The notes below the pieces were generated by a model. The model searched no databases. It saw only the letters and a program-made list of their open reading frames with translations, and had not been told where the DNA came from. A stretch of 64,000 nt of DNA from Arthrobacter sp. SLBN-83. Its GTDB lineage: Bacteria > Actinomycetota > Actinomycetes > Actinomycetales > Micrococcaceae. The stretch spans positions 1,054,001 to 1,118,000 of the forward strand of contig NZ_VFMX01000001.1 in NCBI RefSeq assembly GCF_006715285.1, given 5' to 3'. Of this stretch, positions 34,924 to 43,585 are shown piece after piece (position 1 is the first letter of the stretch; every line of letters starts with the position of its first letter). The position numbers and the translations under genes were made by a program.

Positions 34924-36684
34924 GTGAGTGGGAGCCTTCCCGCAGACGGAGGCTTACATTTCTGTGCTGGGGGAAGCTTGGTAATCCAGGAACAGCAGGG
35001 CACCGCCGAAGAAGCGGGCCATGCACGCAGGGCACCGGTGCAGCCGGTCGTGTCGGACCGGCTTGACGGACTGTTCGGGAGCTTCAGCGCCCGCATGCGG
35101 GTGGTGGCTGCCCAATCGCCGGTCACGTTGGCCATGGCCCTTGTGTTGGCAGCAACGGTTGCTTTCAGCCCTGAAACATTCACCAACAGTATGTTCGTGG
35201 CGGCCCTGGTGTTCCACCTGGCGATTGCCGCACTGTGCGTCGGCGTGCCGTGGGGCCGGGTGCCGGCCGGGGCGTTTGCCGTGGTCCCGCTCCTGGATTG
35301 CATTGCCATCGGGCTCACCCGGCAGGCGGGCGGCCCCACGTTCAGTGTGCTGAGCGTGATGCTGGTGTTCCCCGTCATCTGGCTCTCTGCGCAGGTCCGG
35401 CCCTACATGCCTGCCCTTGCCATTGGAGGGACCATCCTCAGCATCGTTGCTCCCGCGGCGCTGCAAGGCGCTCCGCCTGCGGGCGGATCGATGATCCGCA
35501 CACTGATACTCCCCTTGGTCATGTCCGTCATTGCGGTCACGGCGCACGTAGTGGCAACCACCATCCGCCGCCAGCGCATGACTTTGGTCGAAAACGAGCA
35601 CGACATGGCACGGACCCTAGACGAAAGCGTCCGCCGGCAAAGCCTCCTCGACGCAGTACTCAAGGCCGTCGGAGTCGGCGTTTGGGTGGTGGACACCAAG
35701 GGAGGCACCGTCCTGGCCAACAGGGCCATGCGGTCGGACCCCATCCTGGCAGACGTCGTCGGGCCCACGGGGGGAAGCCGTCCTGCCGGTGGGCCGGGGC
35801 TGCTCATGGCGGCAGACCGCTCCACCCCTGTCACAGCCGGCCTGCTTCCCGCGGCCCGCGCCGCCGCCGGGGAAGCGTTCACGGACGAGCTGTATTGGGC
35901 AGGTCCTGCCGACCGCCAGCGCGCCTACTCCGTAAGCTCGCAGTCTTTCCCTCCGGCCGGCGGGCAGGAGGGCGGTGCCGTGATCACGTTCGTGGACGTC
36001 ACCAGCCTGATCAGCGCGCTGGCGGCGAAAGACAATTTCGTTGCCACTGTCTCGCACGAACTCCGGACCCCGCTCACCTCAATCCTCGGCTACCTCGAAC
36101 TGGTCCTGGATGAGCCCGGGCATGAGGAGATCCAGGAAGAGCTCCTGGTAGTCCGCCGCAATGCGGAGCACCTGCTGAACCTGGTCAACGACCTGATCGC
36201 AGTGGCGTCCGAGCGGATTGACCTGTCTTTGGAGGAGACTGACCTGGCCCGGTTGCTCGCCGTCGAGGTCGATGCAGTCCTGCCCAAGGCGGCCGGCAGC
36301 GGGCTGCAGCTGGCGCTCGATGCGGAGCAGCCGCTGCCCGGCAGGATGGACCCAAAGCGGATCAGCCAGGTGATCCGGAACCTGCTCTCGAACGCAATCA
36401 AGTACTCCCCCGACAGCGGCCTGGTCACCGCCACGGCCTACCGCAACGGAGCAGGCCTGGTCTGCACCATCAGGGACACCGGCCTGGGGATGACCGGGGA
36501 GGAACAGGAACAGGCGTTCACCAAGTTCTTCCGTGCCGCACGCTCACGTGAAACAGCCATCCCCGGGGCAGGCCTGGGACTGTCCGTCAGCAAGACCATC
36601 ATTGAGGGCCATGGAGGATCAATCAGCCTGGACAGTGCGCCCGGGGTGGGCACCACCGTAACCTTCATCCTGCCGGCATCCTGA
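34924..36684 (+). CDS. Membrane-bound sensor histidine kinase, PAS-containing
   Basis: About 586 residues. The N-terminal third has about six hydrophobic segments (ALVLAATVAFSPETF, AALVFHLAIAALCVGV and others). A PAS-like region follows (LKAVGVGVWVVDTKGGTVLA), then HisKA (VATVSHELRTPLTSILGYLE, phospho-accepting His) and HATPase_c (IRNLLSNAIKYSPDSG, DTGLGMTGEE, GAGLGLSVSKTI). No response regulator gene lies beside it. The start is unsure: GTG at 34924 and TTG at 34894 or 34978 are possible, and the first ATG at 35095 falls within the membrane domain. Confidence 0.88.
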   Translation: MSGSLPADGGLHFCAGGSLVIQEQQGTAEEAGHARRAPVQPVVSDRLDGLFGSFSARMRVVAAQSPVTLAMALVLAATVAFSPETFTNSMFVAALVFHLAIAALCVGVPWGRVPAGAFAVVPLLDCIAIGLTRQAGGPTFSVLSVMLVFPVIWLSAQVRPYMPALAIGGTILSIVAPAALQGAPPAGGSMIRTLILPLVMSVIAVTAHVVATTIRRQRMTLVENEHDMARTLDESVRRQSLLDAVLKAVGVGVWVVDTKGGTVLANRAMRSDPILADVVGPTGGSRPAGGPGLLMAADRSTPVTAGLLPAARAAAGEAFTDELYWAGPADRQRAYSVSSQSFPPAGGQEGGAVITFVDVTSLISALAAKDNFVATVSHELRTPLTSILGYLELVLDEPGHEEIQEELLVVRRNAEHLLNLVNDLIAVASERIDLSLEETDLARLLAVEVDAVLPKAAGSGLQLALDAEQPLPGRMDPKRISQVIRNLLSNAIKYSPDSGLVTATAYRNGAGLVCTIRDTGLGMTGEEQEQAFTKFFRAARSRETAIPGAGLGLSVSKTIIEGHGGSISLDSAPGVGTTVTFILPAS

Positions 36685-36737
36685 GCGGGTTCCCGGTGGA
36701 TCCCCGCGGCGGGCGGAGGTCCGCTAAAGGTCAGCGG

Positions 36738-36974
36738 TCAGGAACCGGCCGTCAACCAGCGGGAAACATCGCTGCGCAACACCAGCAGCGGGTCGCCGGT
36801 GGCGCTCACGTTGCCGTTTGCCACGTAGTACCCGCGGCCGGACCCCGCTCCCCCGGCCGCCCGGTCCAGGGCGTCCACAAGGTGCCGCGGCAGGTGCCCT
36901 TGCGGGCCCAGGCTGCGCAGCTCGTCCACTTCTTCCGGTGTCAGCCGTCCCAAAACTTCAGCAATGCTGGCCAT
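36738..36974 (-). CDS. Small conserved-looking protein, unknown function
   Basis: This 78-residue soluble protein has a helical N-terminus (IAEVLGRLTPEEVDELRSLG) and a Gly-rich middle, and ends VLRSDVSRWLTAGS. GAAGGG before the ATG and GC-rich third positions support a real gene. No domain was recognised. Confidence 0.55.
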   Translation of the reverse strand: MASIAEVLGRLTPEEVDELRSLGPQGHLPRHLVDALDRAAGGAGSGRGYYVANGNVSATGDPLLVLRSDVSRWLTAGS

Positions 36975-37091
36975 GAGTGGTCCCTTCGAGCGAAGTGCCT
37001 GAAGGAATAACCTAGAGCAGCGCCGTGAACTGCACGTTAACGGCGGACGGCAATTGCACTTCCGCTGGGAAGTGACCTGTTTGGAGGATCA

Positions 37092-37598
37092 ATGCCCATT
37101 CGAAGCGCAGGCATACTGCTGTACCGGCAGGACCTGCCCGCACCCGCCGGCACCGGCACCTCTGCCGGCACCCACAATGGGTTGCAGGTCTGGATCGGCC
37201 ATATGGGCGGCCCCTTCTGGGCACGGAAGGATGCGCACGCCTGGTCCATTCCCAAGGGCGAGTACGTTGACGGCGAGGACCCGCTGGCCGCCGCCCTGCG
37301 CGAATTCGCCGAGGAGATGGGCACTGAAGCTCCCGGAGTTGAGTACCGGCTGCTTGGCGAATTCCGGCAATCCTCCGGGAAGCTCATCACCGTCTACACG
37401 GCGGAAGCCGCTTTCGATCCGGAGGTCATCAACAGCAACACCTTTCCGCTCGAGTGGCCCAAGGGGTCCGGCAGGATCCAGCACTACCCGGAAATTGACG
37501 ACGCTCGCTGGTTCCCGGAGGAGGAAGCTCGGCTCAAGCTCGTCAAGGGCCAGCTGCCCATCCTCGACGCATTGGTTGAGGACATGGCAGCCCGCTAG
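37092..37598 (+). CDS. Nudix hydrolase
   Basis: This 168-residue protein has a clear Nudix box: GEYVDGEDPLAAALREFAEE followed by MG (residues 56-78), with the metal-binding REFAEE. It begins SAGILLYRQDL and contains a DARWFPEEEARLKL segment common in Nudix proteins that act on nucleoside diphosphate derivatives. The substrate is not assignable. GGAGG precedes the ATG. It stands alone and is followed by a strong terminator. Confidence 0.92.
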   Translation: MPIRSAGILLYRQDLPAPAGTGTSAGTHNGLQVWIGHMGGPFWARKDAHAWSIPKGEYVDGEDPLAAALREFAEEMGTEAPGVEYRLLGEFRQSSGKLITVYTAEAAFDPEVINSNTFPLEWPKGSGRIQHYPEIDDARWFPEEEARLKLVKGQLPILDALVEDMAAR

Positions 37599-37632
37599 AC
37601 CAGCCGCTTAGCGCACTGATACATCCGGATCC

Positions 37633-37684
37633 CCGGAACGGTGCGGAAACGCCGATCAGTTCCGGCGTCCGCGCACCGTTCCGG
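37633..37684. terminator. Bidirectional hairpin between Nudix and fabF
   Basis: CCGGAACGGTGCGG (37633 onward) pairs with CCGCGCACCGTTCCGG (ending 37684) with one small bulge, and an inner ACGCCG/CGGCGT extends the stem. The flanking genes are convergent. Confidence 0.75.
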
Positions 37685-37700
37685 CGTTTTCGGCGTTTGG

Positions 37701-38930
37701 CTAGGGGCCTGTGATCACTAACGCAACGCTGTGGCCGCCGAAACCGAAGGCATTCACCAGCCCTGCCGGCGCACAATCCGGCGGCAACTGGTGGGTGCCT
37801 TCCGTGATGACGTTGAGGTCCACTTCCGGGTCCAGCTCCTCGACGTTCAGGGTTCCCGGCAGCCGGCCGGTGCGCAGGGCTTCAAGGACCACGACGGCGG
37901 CCAGCGCACCGGCGCCGCCAAGAAGGTGGCCCGTATGCCCCTTGGTGGAGGTGACAGGCACACCGGAACCGAAGACGGCGCTGATCGCCTGGCCTTCCAG
38001 CCGGTCGCCCACCGGAGTGGAGGTGGCGTGCGCATGGACGAAACCGATGTCGGCAGGTTGCATGCCTGCCGAATCCAGCGCTTTTTGCATGACCCTGCGC
38101 TGCATGGCGGGATCGGCGGCCACGATGTCGTTCGCATCGGATGTCACCGCTCCGCCGGCCACCGCTCCCAGGATGGCGGCCCCCCGGGCCCGCGCGTGCT
38201 CTTCACTCTCCAGCACCACCACCGCGGCCCCCTCCGCGAGCACGAAGCCGTCCCTGCCGCCGTCGAACGGGCGCGAGGCGCGTTCCGGATCGTCCGAGCG
38301 CGTGGACAGGGCGCGGATCTGGGCAAAGCCGCTGATCACCAGGTCGTTGACCGAGGCGTCAACACCACCGGCAATGACGACGTCGGCAGCACCTGAGCGG
38401 ATCAGTTCGGCTGCCTGGACAATCGCCTCAGCCCCGGAGGCGCAGGCGCTGACAGGCGTCCGGGCACCGCCACGCGCACCGAGATCGATGGAGACCCAGG
38501 CCGCCGGGCCGTTGGCCATCAGCCGGGTTAGGGTATGCGGCGAGACTTTCCGCGGGCCGGACGCCGCCAGCACCCGGTCCTGTTCGATGGTGGAGCCCAG
38601 CCCGCCGTACGCGGAGCCGATCACCACGGCAAACCGCTCAGGATCCGCCTCGGGGGCACCTGCCTGAACCCAGGCTTCCCGGGCCGCGATCAAGGCAAGC
38701 TGGCCGCACCGGTCCATCCGCTTCATTTCGCGCGTGCTGAGGTGCGCCGAAAGATCCGCGGTCACCTGCCCGGCGATGTTGACCGGCAGCTGTTCCGCCC
38801 AGTCCTGCTCCAGCACCGCAATCCCGGACCGTCCGTCCAAAAGGGCTTCCCAGGTTTCCTTGACGCTTGCGCCGAGCGGATTAATCGTGCCGAGTCCGGT
38901 AACGACGGCGCGGGGTCCGGGAGCAGTCAC
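37701..38930 (-). CDS. fabF: Beta-ketoacyl-ACP synthase II-like (FabF)
   Basis: This 409-residue condensing enzyme has an intact Cys-His-His triad: C163 in VSACASGAEAI, His in HAHATSTPVGD and His in KGHTGHLLGGAG. It elongates acyl-ACP by decarboxylative condensation with malonyl-ACP. No other fatty acid synthesis gene is near, so it may be a second copy or a dedicated synthase. The GTG start lies 5 bases after the prfC stop, so it is in an operon with prfC. Confidence 0.92.
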   Translation of the reverse strand: MTAPGPRAVVTGLGTINPLGASVKETWEALLDGRSGIAVLEQDWAEQLPVNIAGQVTADLSAHLSTREMKRMDRCGQLALIAAREAWVQAGAPEADPERFAVVIGSAYGGLGSTIEQDRVLAASGPRKVSPHTLTRLMANGPAAWVSIDLGARGGARTPVSACASGAEAIVQAAELIRSGAADVVIAGGVDASVNDLVISGFAQIRALSTRSDDPERASRPFDGGRDGFVLAEGAAVVVLESEEHARARGAAILGAVAGGAVTSDANDIVAADPAMQRRVMQKALDSAGMQPADIGFVHAHATSTPVGDRLEGQAISAVFGSGVPVTSTKGHTGHLLGGAGALAAVVVLEALRTGRLPGTLNVEELDPEVDLNVITEGTHQLPPDCAPAGLVNAFGFGGHSVALVITGP

Positions 38931-38935
38931 AGTGC

Positions 38936-40549
38936 TTACTTCGCCGGGTTGTGCGTGCCGATCGGCACCAGTGTGAGGTCAGGGTGGTTCTTCTCGATCC
39001 GCCGCAGGGCCCAGACGTCGTTGAACAAGGCGAGGTACTCGCCGTCGGACCGCAAGAGCACCTCTGCGCCCGGTACGTTGGCCAGCGCCGGCATGGCGTC
39101 CGCCGTCGTAATCCTTGCCAGGGAGTAGGGCAGGCGCTCCAGGCGCATGGGGGCGCTGAAGTCGTGCGCCATGCGGTCCTCCACCACTTCGAACTGCATG
39201 GGTCCGACGGCGGCGAGCACCGGCGCCTGGTCGCCGCGGAGGTCGGAGCGGAGCAGCTGGATGACGCCCTCGTGTTCCAGCTGCTCGATGCCGCGGCGGA
39301 ACTGCTTGAACTTGCTGGGGTCCTTGGAGCGGGCCACCTGGAAATGTTCCGGTGCGAACAGCGGGATAGCCGGGTACTCCACGGCTTCCTCAAGGAACAG
39401 GCTGTCACCCACCCGCAGCGAGGACGCGTTGACCAGGCCCACCACGTCCCCGGGGTAGGCCTCGTCAATGACCTCGCGTTCGCGGCCGAACACCTGCTGC
39501 GCGTACTTGGTGGCGAAGGACTTGCCGGTGCGTGTCTGGGTGACAACCATGCCGCGCTCGAAGACGCCGGAGCAGACCCGGATGAAGGCCACGTGGTCGC
39601 GGTGTGCCTTGTTCATACCGGCCTGGACCTTGAACACGAAGCCGGAGAACGGGGATTCCACCGGGCGGGGGTTGCCGTCCACGTCCGGACGTGGCGATGC
39701 CGGCGGAGCGAAGTCCACCAGGGCGTCCAGCAGTTCCTTGACGCCGAAGTTCAGCGCGGCGGAACTGAAGAGGATGGGTGTGGCCTTGCCGGCGTGGAAG
39801 GCCTCGATGTCGAATTCGAGGTTGGACTCGATCACCAGTCCCGCCTCGTCCACGGCGTCGGACCAGTTGCTGCCCTGGTCTTCCGCGGCTTCCTCGGGCG
39901 TGAAGTAGTCCGTGATGGCGATCTGCGCGCCTGCATTGTTGCGCTGGAACCGGGCAAAGCGGTCGTTGCGCAGGTCCCAGACGCCGCGGAAGTCACCGGA
40001 AATGCCCACGGCCCAGGTCAGCGGCATGGGCTGCAAGCCGGTTCGTTCAGTGATCTCGTCCATGAGCGCCAGGGCGTCCAGGCCCGGGCGGTCCCATTTG
40101 TTGATCACGGTGATGATAGGCAGGTTGCGCTGCTTGCAGACCTCGAAGAGTTTCATGGTCTGGGTTTCCAGGCCCTTGGCTGCGTCCACCAGCATCACGG
40201 CGCAGTCGACGGCGGCCAACACCCGGTAGGTGTCCTCGGAAAAGTCGGCGTGGCCGGGGGTATCCAGGAGGTTGATCACGGTGTCGCGGTAGGAGAACTG
40301 CAGGGCGGCAGAGCTAATGGAGATGCCGCGGTCCTTTTCCATCTGCATCCAGTCGGAGACAGTTTCCCTACGGTTTGCCTTGCCGCTTGAGGCGCCCGCG
40401 GTGCCGATGACTTTTGCATGCAGGGCAAGCGCTTCGGTGAGCGTGGACTTGCCGGCGTCAGGGTGGGAAATGACGGCAAAGGTCCTGCGGCGGCCCGCCT
40501 CCTTGTGAATCTCGGAGATCCGGGCGGGGGTCAGGACATCTTGGGACAC
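38936..40549 (-). CDS. prfC: Peptide chain release factor 3
   Basis: This protein of about 537 residues is a translational GTPase with P-loop SHPDAGKSTLTE, a G2 region RGISISSAALQF, G3 DTPGHADFSED and G4 NKWDRPG. The C-terminal RF3-specific domain follows (PMQFEVVEDRMAHDF). RF3 recycles RF1/RF2 after termination. GTG at 40549 (VSQDVLTPARI) is taken as start; a frame extension to 40612 lacks a ribosome site. Confidence 0.96.
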   Translation of the reverse strand: MSQDVLTPARISEIHKEAGRRRTFAVISHPDAGKSTLTEALALHAKVIGTAGASSGKANRRETVSDWMQMEKDRGISISSAALQFSYRDTVINLLDTPGHADFSEDTYRVLAAVDCAVMLVDAAKGLETQTMKLFEVCKQRNLPIITVINKWDRPGLDALALMDEITERTGLQPMPLTWAVGISGDFRGVWDLRNDRFARFQRNNAGAQIAITDYFTPEEAAEDQGSNWSDAVDEAGLVIESNLEFDIEAFHAGKATPILFSSAALNFGVKELLDALVDFAPPASPRPDVDGNPRPVESPFSGFVFKVQAGMNKAHRDHVAFIRVCSGVFERGMVVTQTRTGKSFATKYAQQVFGREREVIDEAYPGDVVGLVNASSLRVGDSLFLEEAVEYPAIPLFAPEHFQVARSKDPSKFKQFRRGIEQLEHEGVIQLLRSDLRGDQAPVLAAVGPMQFEVVEDRMAHDFSAPMRLERLPYSLARITTADAMPALANVPGAEVLLRSDGEYLALFNDVWALRRIEKNHPDLTLVPIGTHNPAK

Positions 40550-40744
40550 GGTGCTACTTTCGCTGCGGTTGTGGCTGCCCAGGGCCTGTCGGGTTTCTGC
40601 TCTGCGACTCAAGGGCGGGGAATGTCATTGGCAAACGGCCAAAGTACAAGTTTATCGCAGGGCCGCAAACGGCAGCGGCGCCGCTTAACGAAGGCGAAAC
40701 CGAACGTTCAAAGCCGCGAAATGCCTGCACGTTAGCTTGGGCCC

Positions 40745-40993
40745 ATGATGCATGGCGCCACCTTCACCGGCAACCTCTTCTTCGACCCGCTGGCCACCAA
40801 CCTTGCCGACCGTTTCGGCGCCGGCAACAGCCTCGATGCGGCCGCAACACGGGGTTCCGATTCCAGCCTTTCCTCCGGCTCATCGCGAAAGCGCGGGGTC
40901 CAGACAGCGGAAGAACATAAGGCGCTGCGGGCGGCGTCCCTTTCAAAAGTCAGCAGGGACCTGGAGCGGATGCTCAGGGACTTGAAGCGCTGA
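40745..40993 (+). CDS. Small protein, unknown function
   Basis: This 82-residue protein has a Ser-rich middle (GSDSSLSSGSSRKR) and a helical basic C-terminus (LSKVSRDLERMLRDLKR). Codon third positions are strongly GC in this frame, which favours it over an overlapping frame of similar length. No ribosome site is obvious. It is followed 17 bases later by a 2H phosphoesterase gene. Confidence 0.5.
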   Translation: MMHGATFTGNLFFDPLATNLADRFGAGNSLDAAATRGSDSSLSSGSSRKRGVQTAEEHKALRAASLSKVSRDLERMLRDLKR

Positions 40994-41010
40994 TCCCGGA
41001 TGATGGGTTC

Positions 41011-41511
41011 ATGCGCAGCATCGAGTTGGTCTTTGACGGCTCCACCGATTCCCTGATCAGGGCGGACTGGGCGCGGCTGCAGGCCGCAGGCCTTCCGAGC
41101 CTTGCAGCCCACACCTCCCCCAGTAACAGCCCGCACATCACGCTTGCCGCCGGGGCGGACCTGCAGGTTAATGGGGATGGCCCGTGGCAGGCGTTGCCCA
41201 TGGATATCACGTTCTCCGGCGCCATCGTTTTCCCCGCGGGCCAGGGCAAGTATGTCCTGGCGAGGGCGGTCCTGCTGACCGCTCCCCTGCTGGACCTGCA
41301 CAGGTGCCTCCACCACGACCTGTCCGGCGCGTTGCCGCTGACACTGCCGGGGGCGTGGACGCCGCACGTCACCATTTCCCGCCGTATCCCCGGCCACCAC
41401 CTCGGAACGGCCATGGACCTGCTGGACCTGCGCCTCGAAGGCCAGTGCACGGGGGCCCGACTCTGGGACAGCAGTACCCGGGCCATCTCGCCCTTGGGAG
41501 GGATGGCCTGA
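41011..41511 (+). CDS. 2'-5' RNA ligase / 2H phosphoesterase family protein
   Basis: This 166-residue protein has the two HxT motifs that define the 2H phosphoesterase fold: PHITLAAG (about residue 46) and PHVTISRR (about 121). Such proteins cleave cyclic phosphodiesters or join RNA 2'-5' ends; which applies here is unknown. It may form an operon with the small gene just upstream. Confidence 0.85.
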   Translation: MRSIELVFDGSTDSLIRADWARLQAAGLPSLAAHTSPSNSPHITLAAGADLQVNGDGPWQALPMDITFSGAIVFPAGQGKYVLARAVLLTAPLLDLHRCLHHDLSGALPLTLPGAWTPHVTISRRIPGHHLGTAMDLLDLRLEGQCTGARLWDSSTRAISPLGGMA

Positions 41512-41760
41512 GCAACGGCACTCCAGCCGGAACTAAAAGGGGGGCGAAAATGCACTGCCCGCACCCGCCGTCGAACGCGTTTTCCCGGCACTTTCCGAAA
41601 CCCCCTAATGGGGCACTTTGGGGCTTGCCCGTGCGGAACTTGGGTTTCTTACCCCTATCATTGAGCTTGCGGGAATCAGAGCACTTTTTGATCCTGCCGG
41701 CCAACTGCGGATGCCGGCATTCCTGCGGGCGGCGGTCCGCACCTTTGAAGGGAAATACCT

Positions 41761-42837
41761 ATGGCGCGGAGCCCCGAAGAATCGCTGAGGGCCACTCTGG
41801 GCAGGGTTGCACCCGGAACTCCCCTTCGCGACGGCCTGGAACGAATCCTCCGCGGGCGCACCGGCGCGCTCATCGTGCTGGGATCTGACCGCACCATCGA
41901 TTCCATCTGCTCGGGTGGCTTCGACATCGGCATCGAGTTCTCGCCCACCCGCCTGCGTGAGCTGGCCAAGATGGACGGCGCCATCATCTGCGACAAGGAC
42001 GCCGGCAACATCCTGCGCGCCGCCGTCCAGCTGGTCCCGGACTCCAGCATCGAAACCCAGGAGTCAGGCACCCGCCACCGCACCGCAGAACGGGTGGCAA
42101 AACAGACGGGCGTACCGGTCATATCGGTCAGCCAGTCCATGCAGATCATCGCCCTCTATGTCAACGGCCTGCGGCACGTCCTGGAGGGCTCGGAAAACGT
42201 CCTGGCCCGCGCCAACCAGGCCCTGGCGACCCTGGAGCGCTACCGCGCCCGCCTTGACCAGGTCACCAGTTCGCTCTCAGCACTGGAAATCGAGGCCATG
42301 GTGACCGTGCGCGATGTGGCCGTCACCCTCCAGCGGCAGGAAATGGTCCGCCGCATTTCAGAGGAAATCTCGCAGTACGTCCTGGAACTGGGCGAGGACG
42401 GCCGCCTCCTCTCCCTCCAGCTCGACGAGCTGACCGTGGGCCGTGGTCCGGGCAGCGACGTGATCATCCGCGACTACGCCAGCCCCAACGCCTCCGCCGA
42501 AGACATTGAAAAAGCCGTCAATGAGCTGGTCAACCTGGGTCCCACCGAACTGATCGACCTGGGCAAGATCTCGGCAATAGTTGGGTTTGCGGGCGGCGAG
42601 GCGAATCTGGACGCGGTGGTCCAGCCCCGCGGCTACCGGCTGCTGTCCGGCCTCAAGGCAGTTCCCAAGGCCGTCGCCGACCGCCTGGTTGACCATTTCG
42701 GGGGCCTCCAGTTCCTGATGGCCGCCACCATTGACGACCTCATGACCGTTGACGGCATCGGCGACCAGCGCGCCCGGACCGTACGCGAGGGCCTGAGCCG
42801 CATGGCCGAAGCCAGCCTCCTGGACCGATTCCTCTAA
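41761..42837 (+). CDS. disA: DNA integrity scanning diadenylate cyclase DisA
   Basis: This 358-residue protein makes c-di-AMP from two ATP and scans DNA for branched structures. The DAC domain has the catalytic DGA (residues 72-74) and RHR (105-107 in GTRHRTAER). A helical linker and C-terminal helix-hairpin-helix region follow (DDLMTVDGIGDQRARTVREG). AAGGGAAA lies before the ATG. The 249-base leader holds a CCCCC-TAAT-GGGG hairpin but no recognised riboswitch. Confidence 0.97.
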   Translation: MARSPEESLRATLGRVAPGTPLRDGLERILRGRTGALIVLGSDRTIDSICSGGFDIGIEFSPTRLRELAKMDGAIICDKDAGNILRAAVQLVPDSSIETQESGTRHRTAERVAKQTGVPVISVSQSMQIIALYVNGLRHVLEGSENVLARANQALATLERYRARLDQVTSSLSALEIEAMVTVRDVAVTLQRQEMVRRISEEISQYVLELGEDGRLLSLQLDELTVGRGPGSDVIIRDYASPNASAEDIEKAVNELVNLGPTELIDLGKISAIVGFAGGEANLDAVVQPRGYRLLSGLKAVPKAVADRLVDHFGGLQFLMAATIDDLMTVDGIGDQRARTVREGLSRMAEASLLDRFL

Positions 42838-42898
42838 ACAACCGGAGACTCAAAAAGGCGCCAAACCAACTCCCGGTACAGTTCCTGACTTAAACCGC

Positions 42899-43585
42899 TT
42901 AGTTCAGCTGGAAGACGGCCTTGGGGCTGGCCCGCGAGCCCAGCTTCGCGGTGAAGATGTAGTACGCCCCGCCACCGCCCGGGGCGGCGGCCACCTCTTT
43001 GCAGCCATCGGCGCTGCGGTTCCGGTTCCACGGGAAGTTGGCGGTTTCGCTGGCACCGGGCGCTATGACCTTCACCAGGTCCTCGCTGGACGCCTGGCAG
43101 TCCTTGGAAGAGAAAATCCGGTCCGAGCCGCTGGTCACCAGGAATTCCATCTGCGAGGTGCCTATGTTGACCTCGCAGGGGACTTTGCCGCCGTTGGTCA
43201 CCTTCAGGGTGAGCATCGGGTTTTCCCCGGGGCCGTAAGCGGGCTTGTCGGTGGAGGCAGTGACCGTCACCAGGTTCTGGTTGCAGGTGGGGGTTGCTGA
43301 GGCAGTGGGCGACGGCGTGGCTGAAGCAGTTGCCGAGGCGGAGGCAGAGGGGGTGGCTGAGGCAGCCGGATTCGCGGAAGCAGGGTCAGTGGGAGAAGGC
43401 TTGGCCTGCTGCGAACCGCCCTTGAAGGCGCCCGCCAAGGCGAAACCGCTGACCACGATTGCGATTACAAGCAGCAGGGCACCGCCAACAACCAGCCGGC
43501 GGCGGCGGTACACAGCGGCGCTCGGTTTCCGGACGCTGCTGGAACCCGACGTGCCGCGTGCTGATGAATTGCCTTGCCTGCCCAT
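42899..43585 (-). CDS. Single-span membrane protein with Ser/Ala/Thr/Pro linker, unknown function
   Basis: This 228-residue protein has a basic cytosolic N-terminus (SAAVYRRRR), one transmembrane helix (LVVGGALLLVIAIVVSGFAL), a low-complexity Ala/Ser/Thr/Pro linker of about 50 residues, and an extracytoplasmic beta-sandwich-like domain with two to three Cys (CNQNLVTVTAS, KDCQASSED, ADGCKEV). Mycobacteria carry a minus-strand membrane protein gene at the same place after disA. Function unknown. Confidence 0.75.
   Translation of the reverse strand: MGRQGNSSARGTSGSSSVRKPSAAVYRRRRLVVGGALLLVIAIVVSGFALAGAFKGGSQQAKPSPTDPASANPAASATPSASASATASATPSPTASATPTCNQNLVTVTASTDKPAYGPGENPMLTLKVTNGGKVPCEVNIGTSQMEFLVTSGSDRIFSSKDCQASSEDLVKVIAPGASETANFPWNRNRSADGCKEVAAAPGGGGAYYIFTAKLGSRASPKAVFQLN

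Noticed and set aside
41512..41760. Possible riboswitch in the disA leader
   Set aside because: Only a short CCCCC-TAAT-GGGG hairpin and a repeated GGCACTTT were seen. They do not resemble a known c-di-AMP or other riboswitch.
43310..43400. Ser/Ala/Thr codon repeats as a possible tandem-repeat array or CRISPR
   Set aside because: The repeats are irregular, in frame and encode a flexible Ser/Ala/Thr/Pro linker of a membrane protein.
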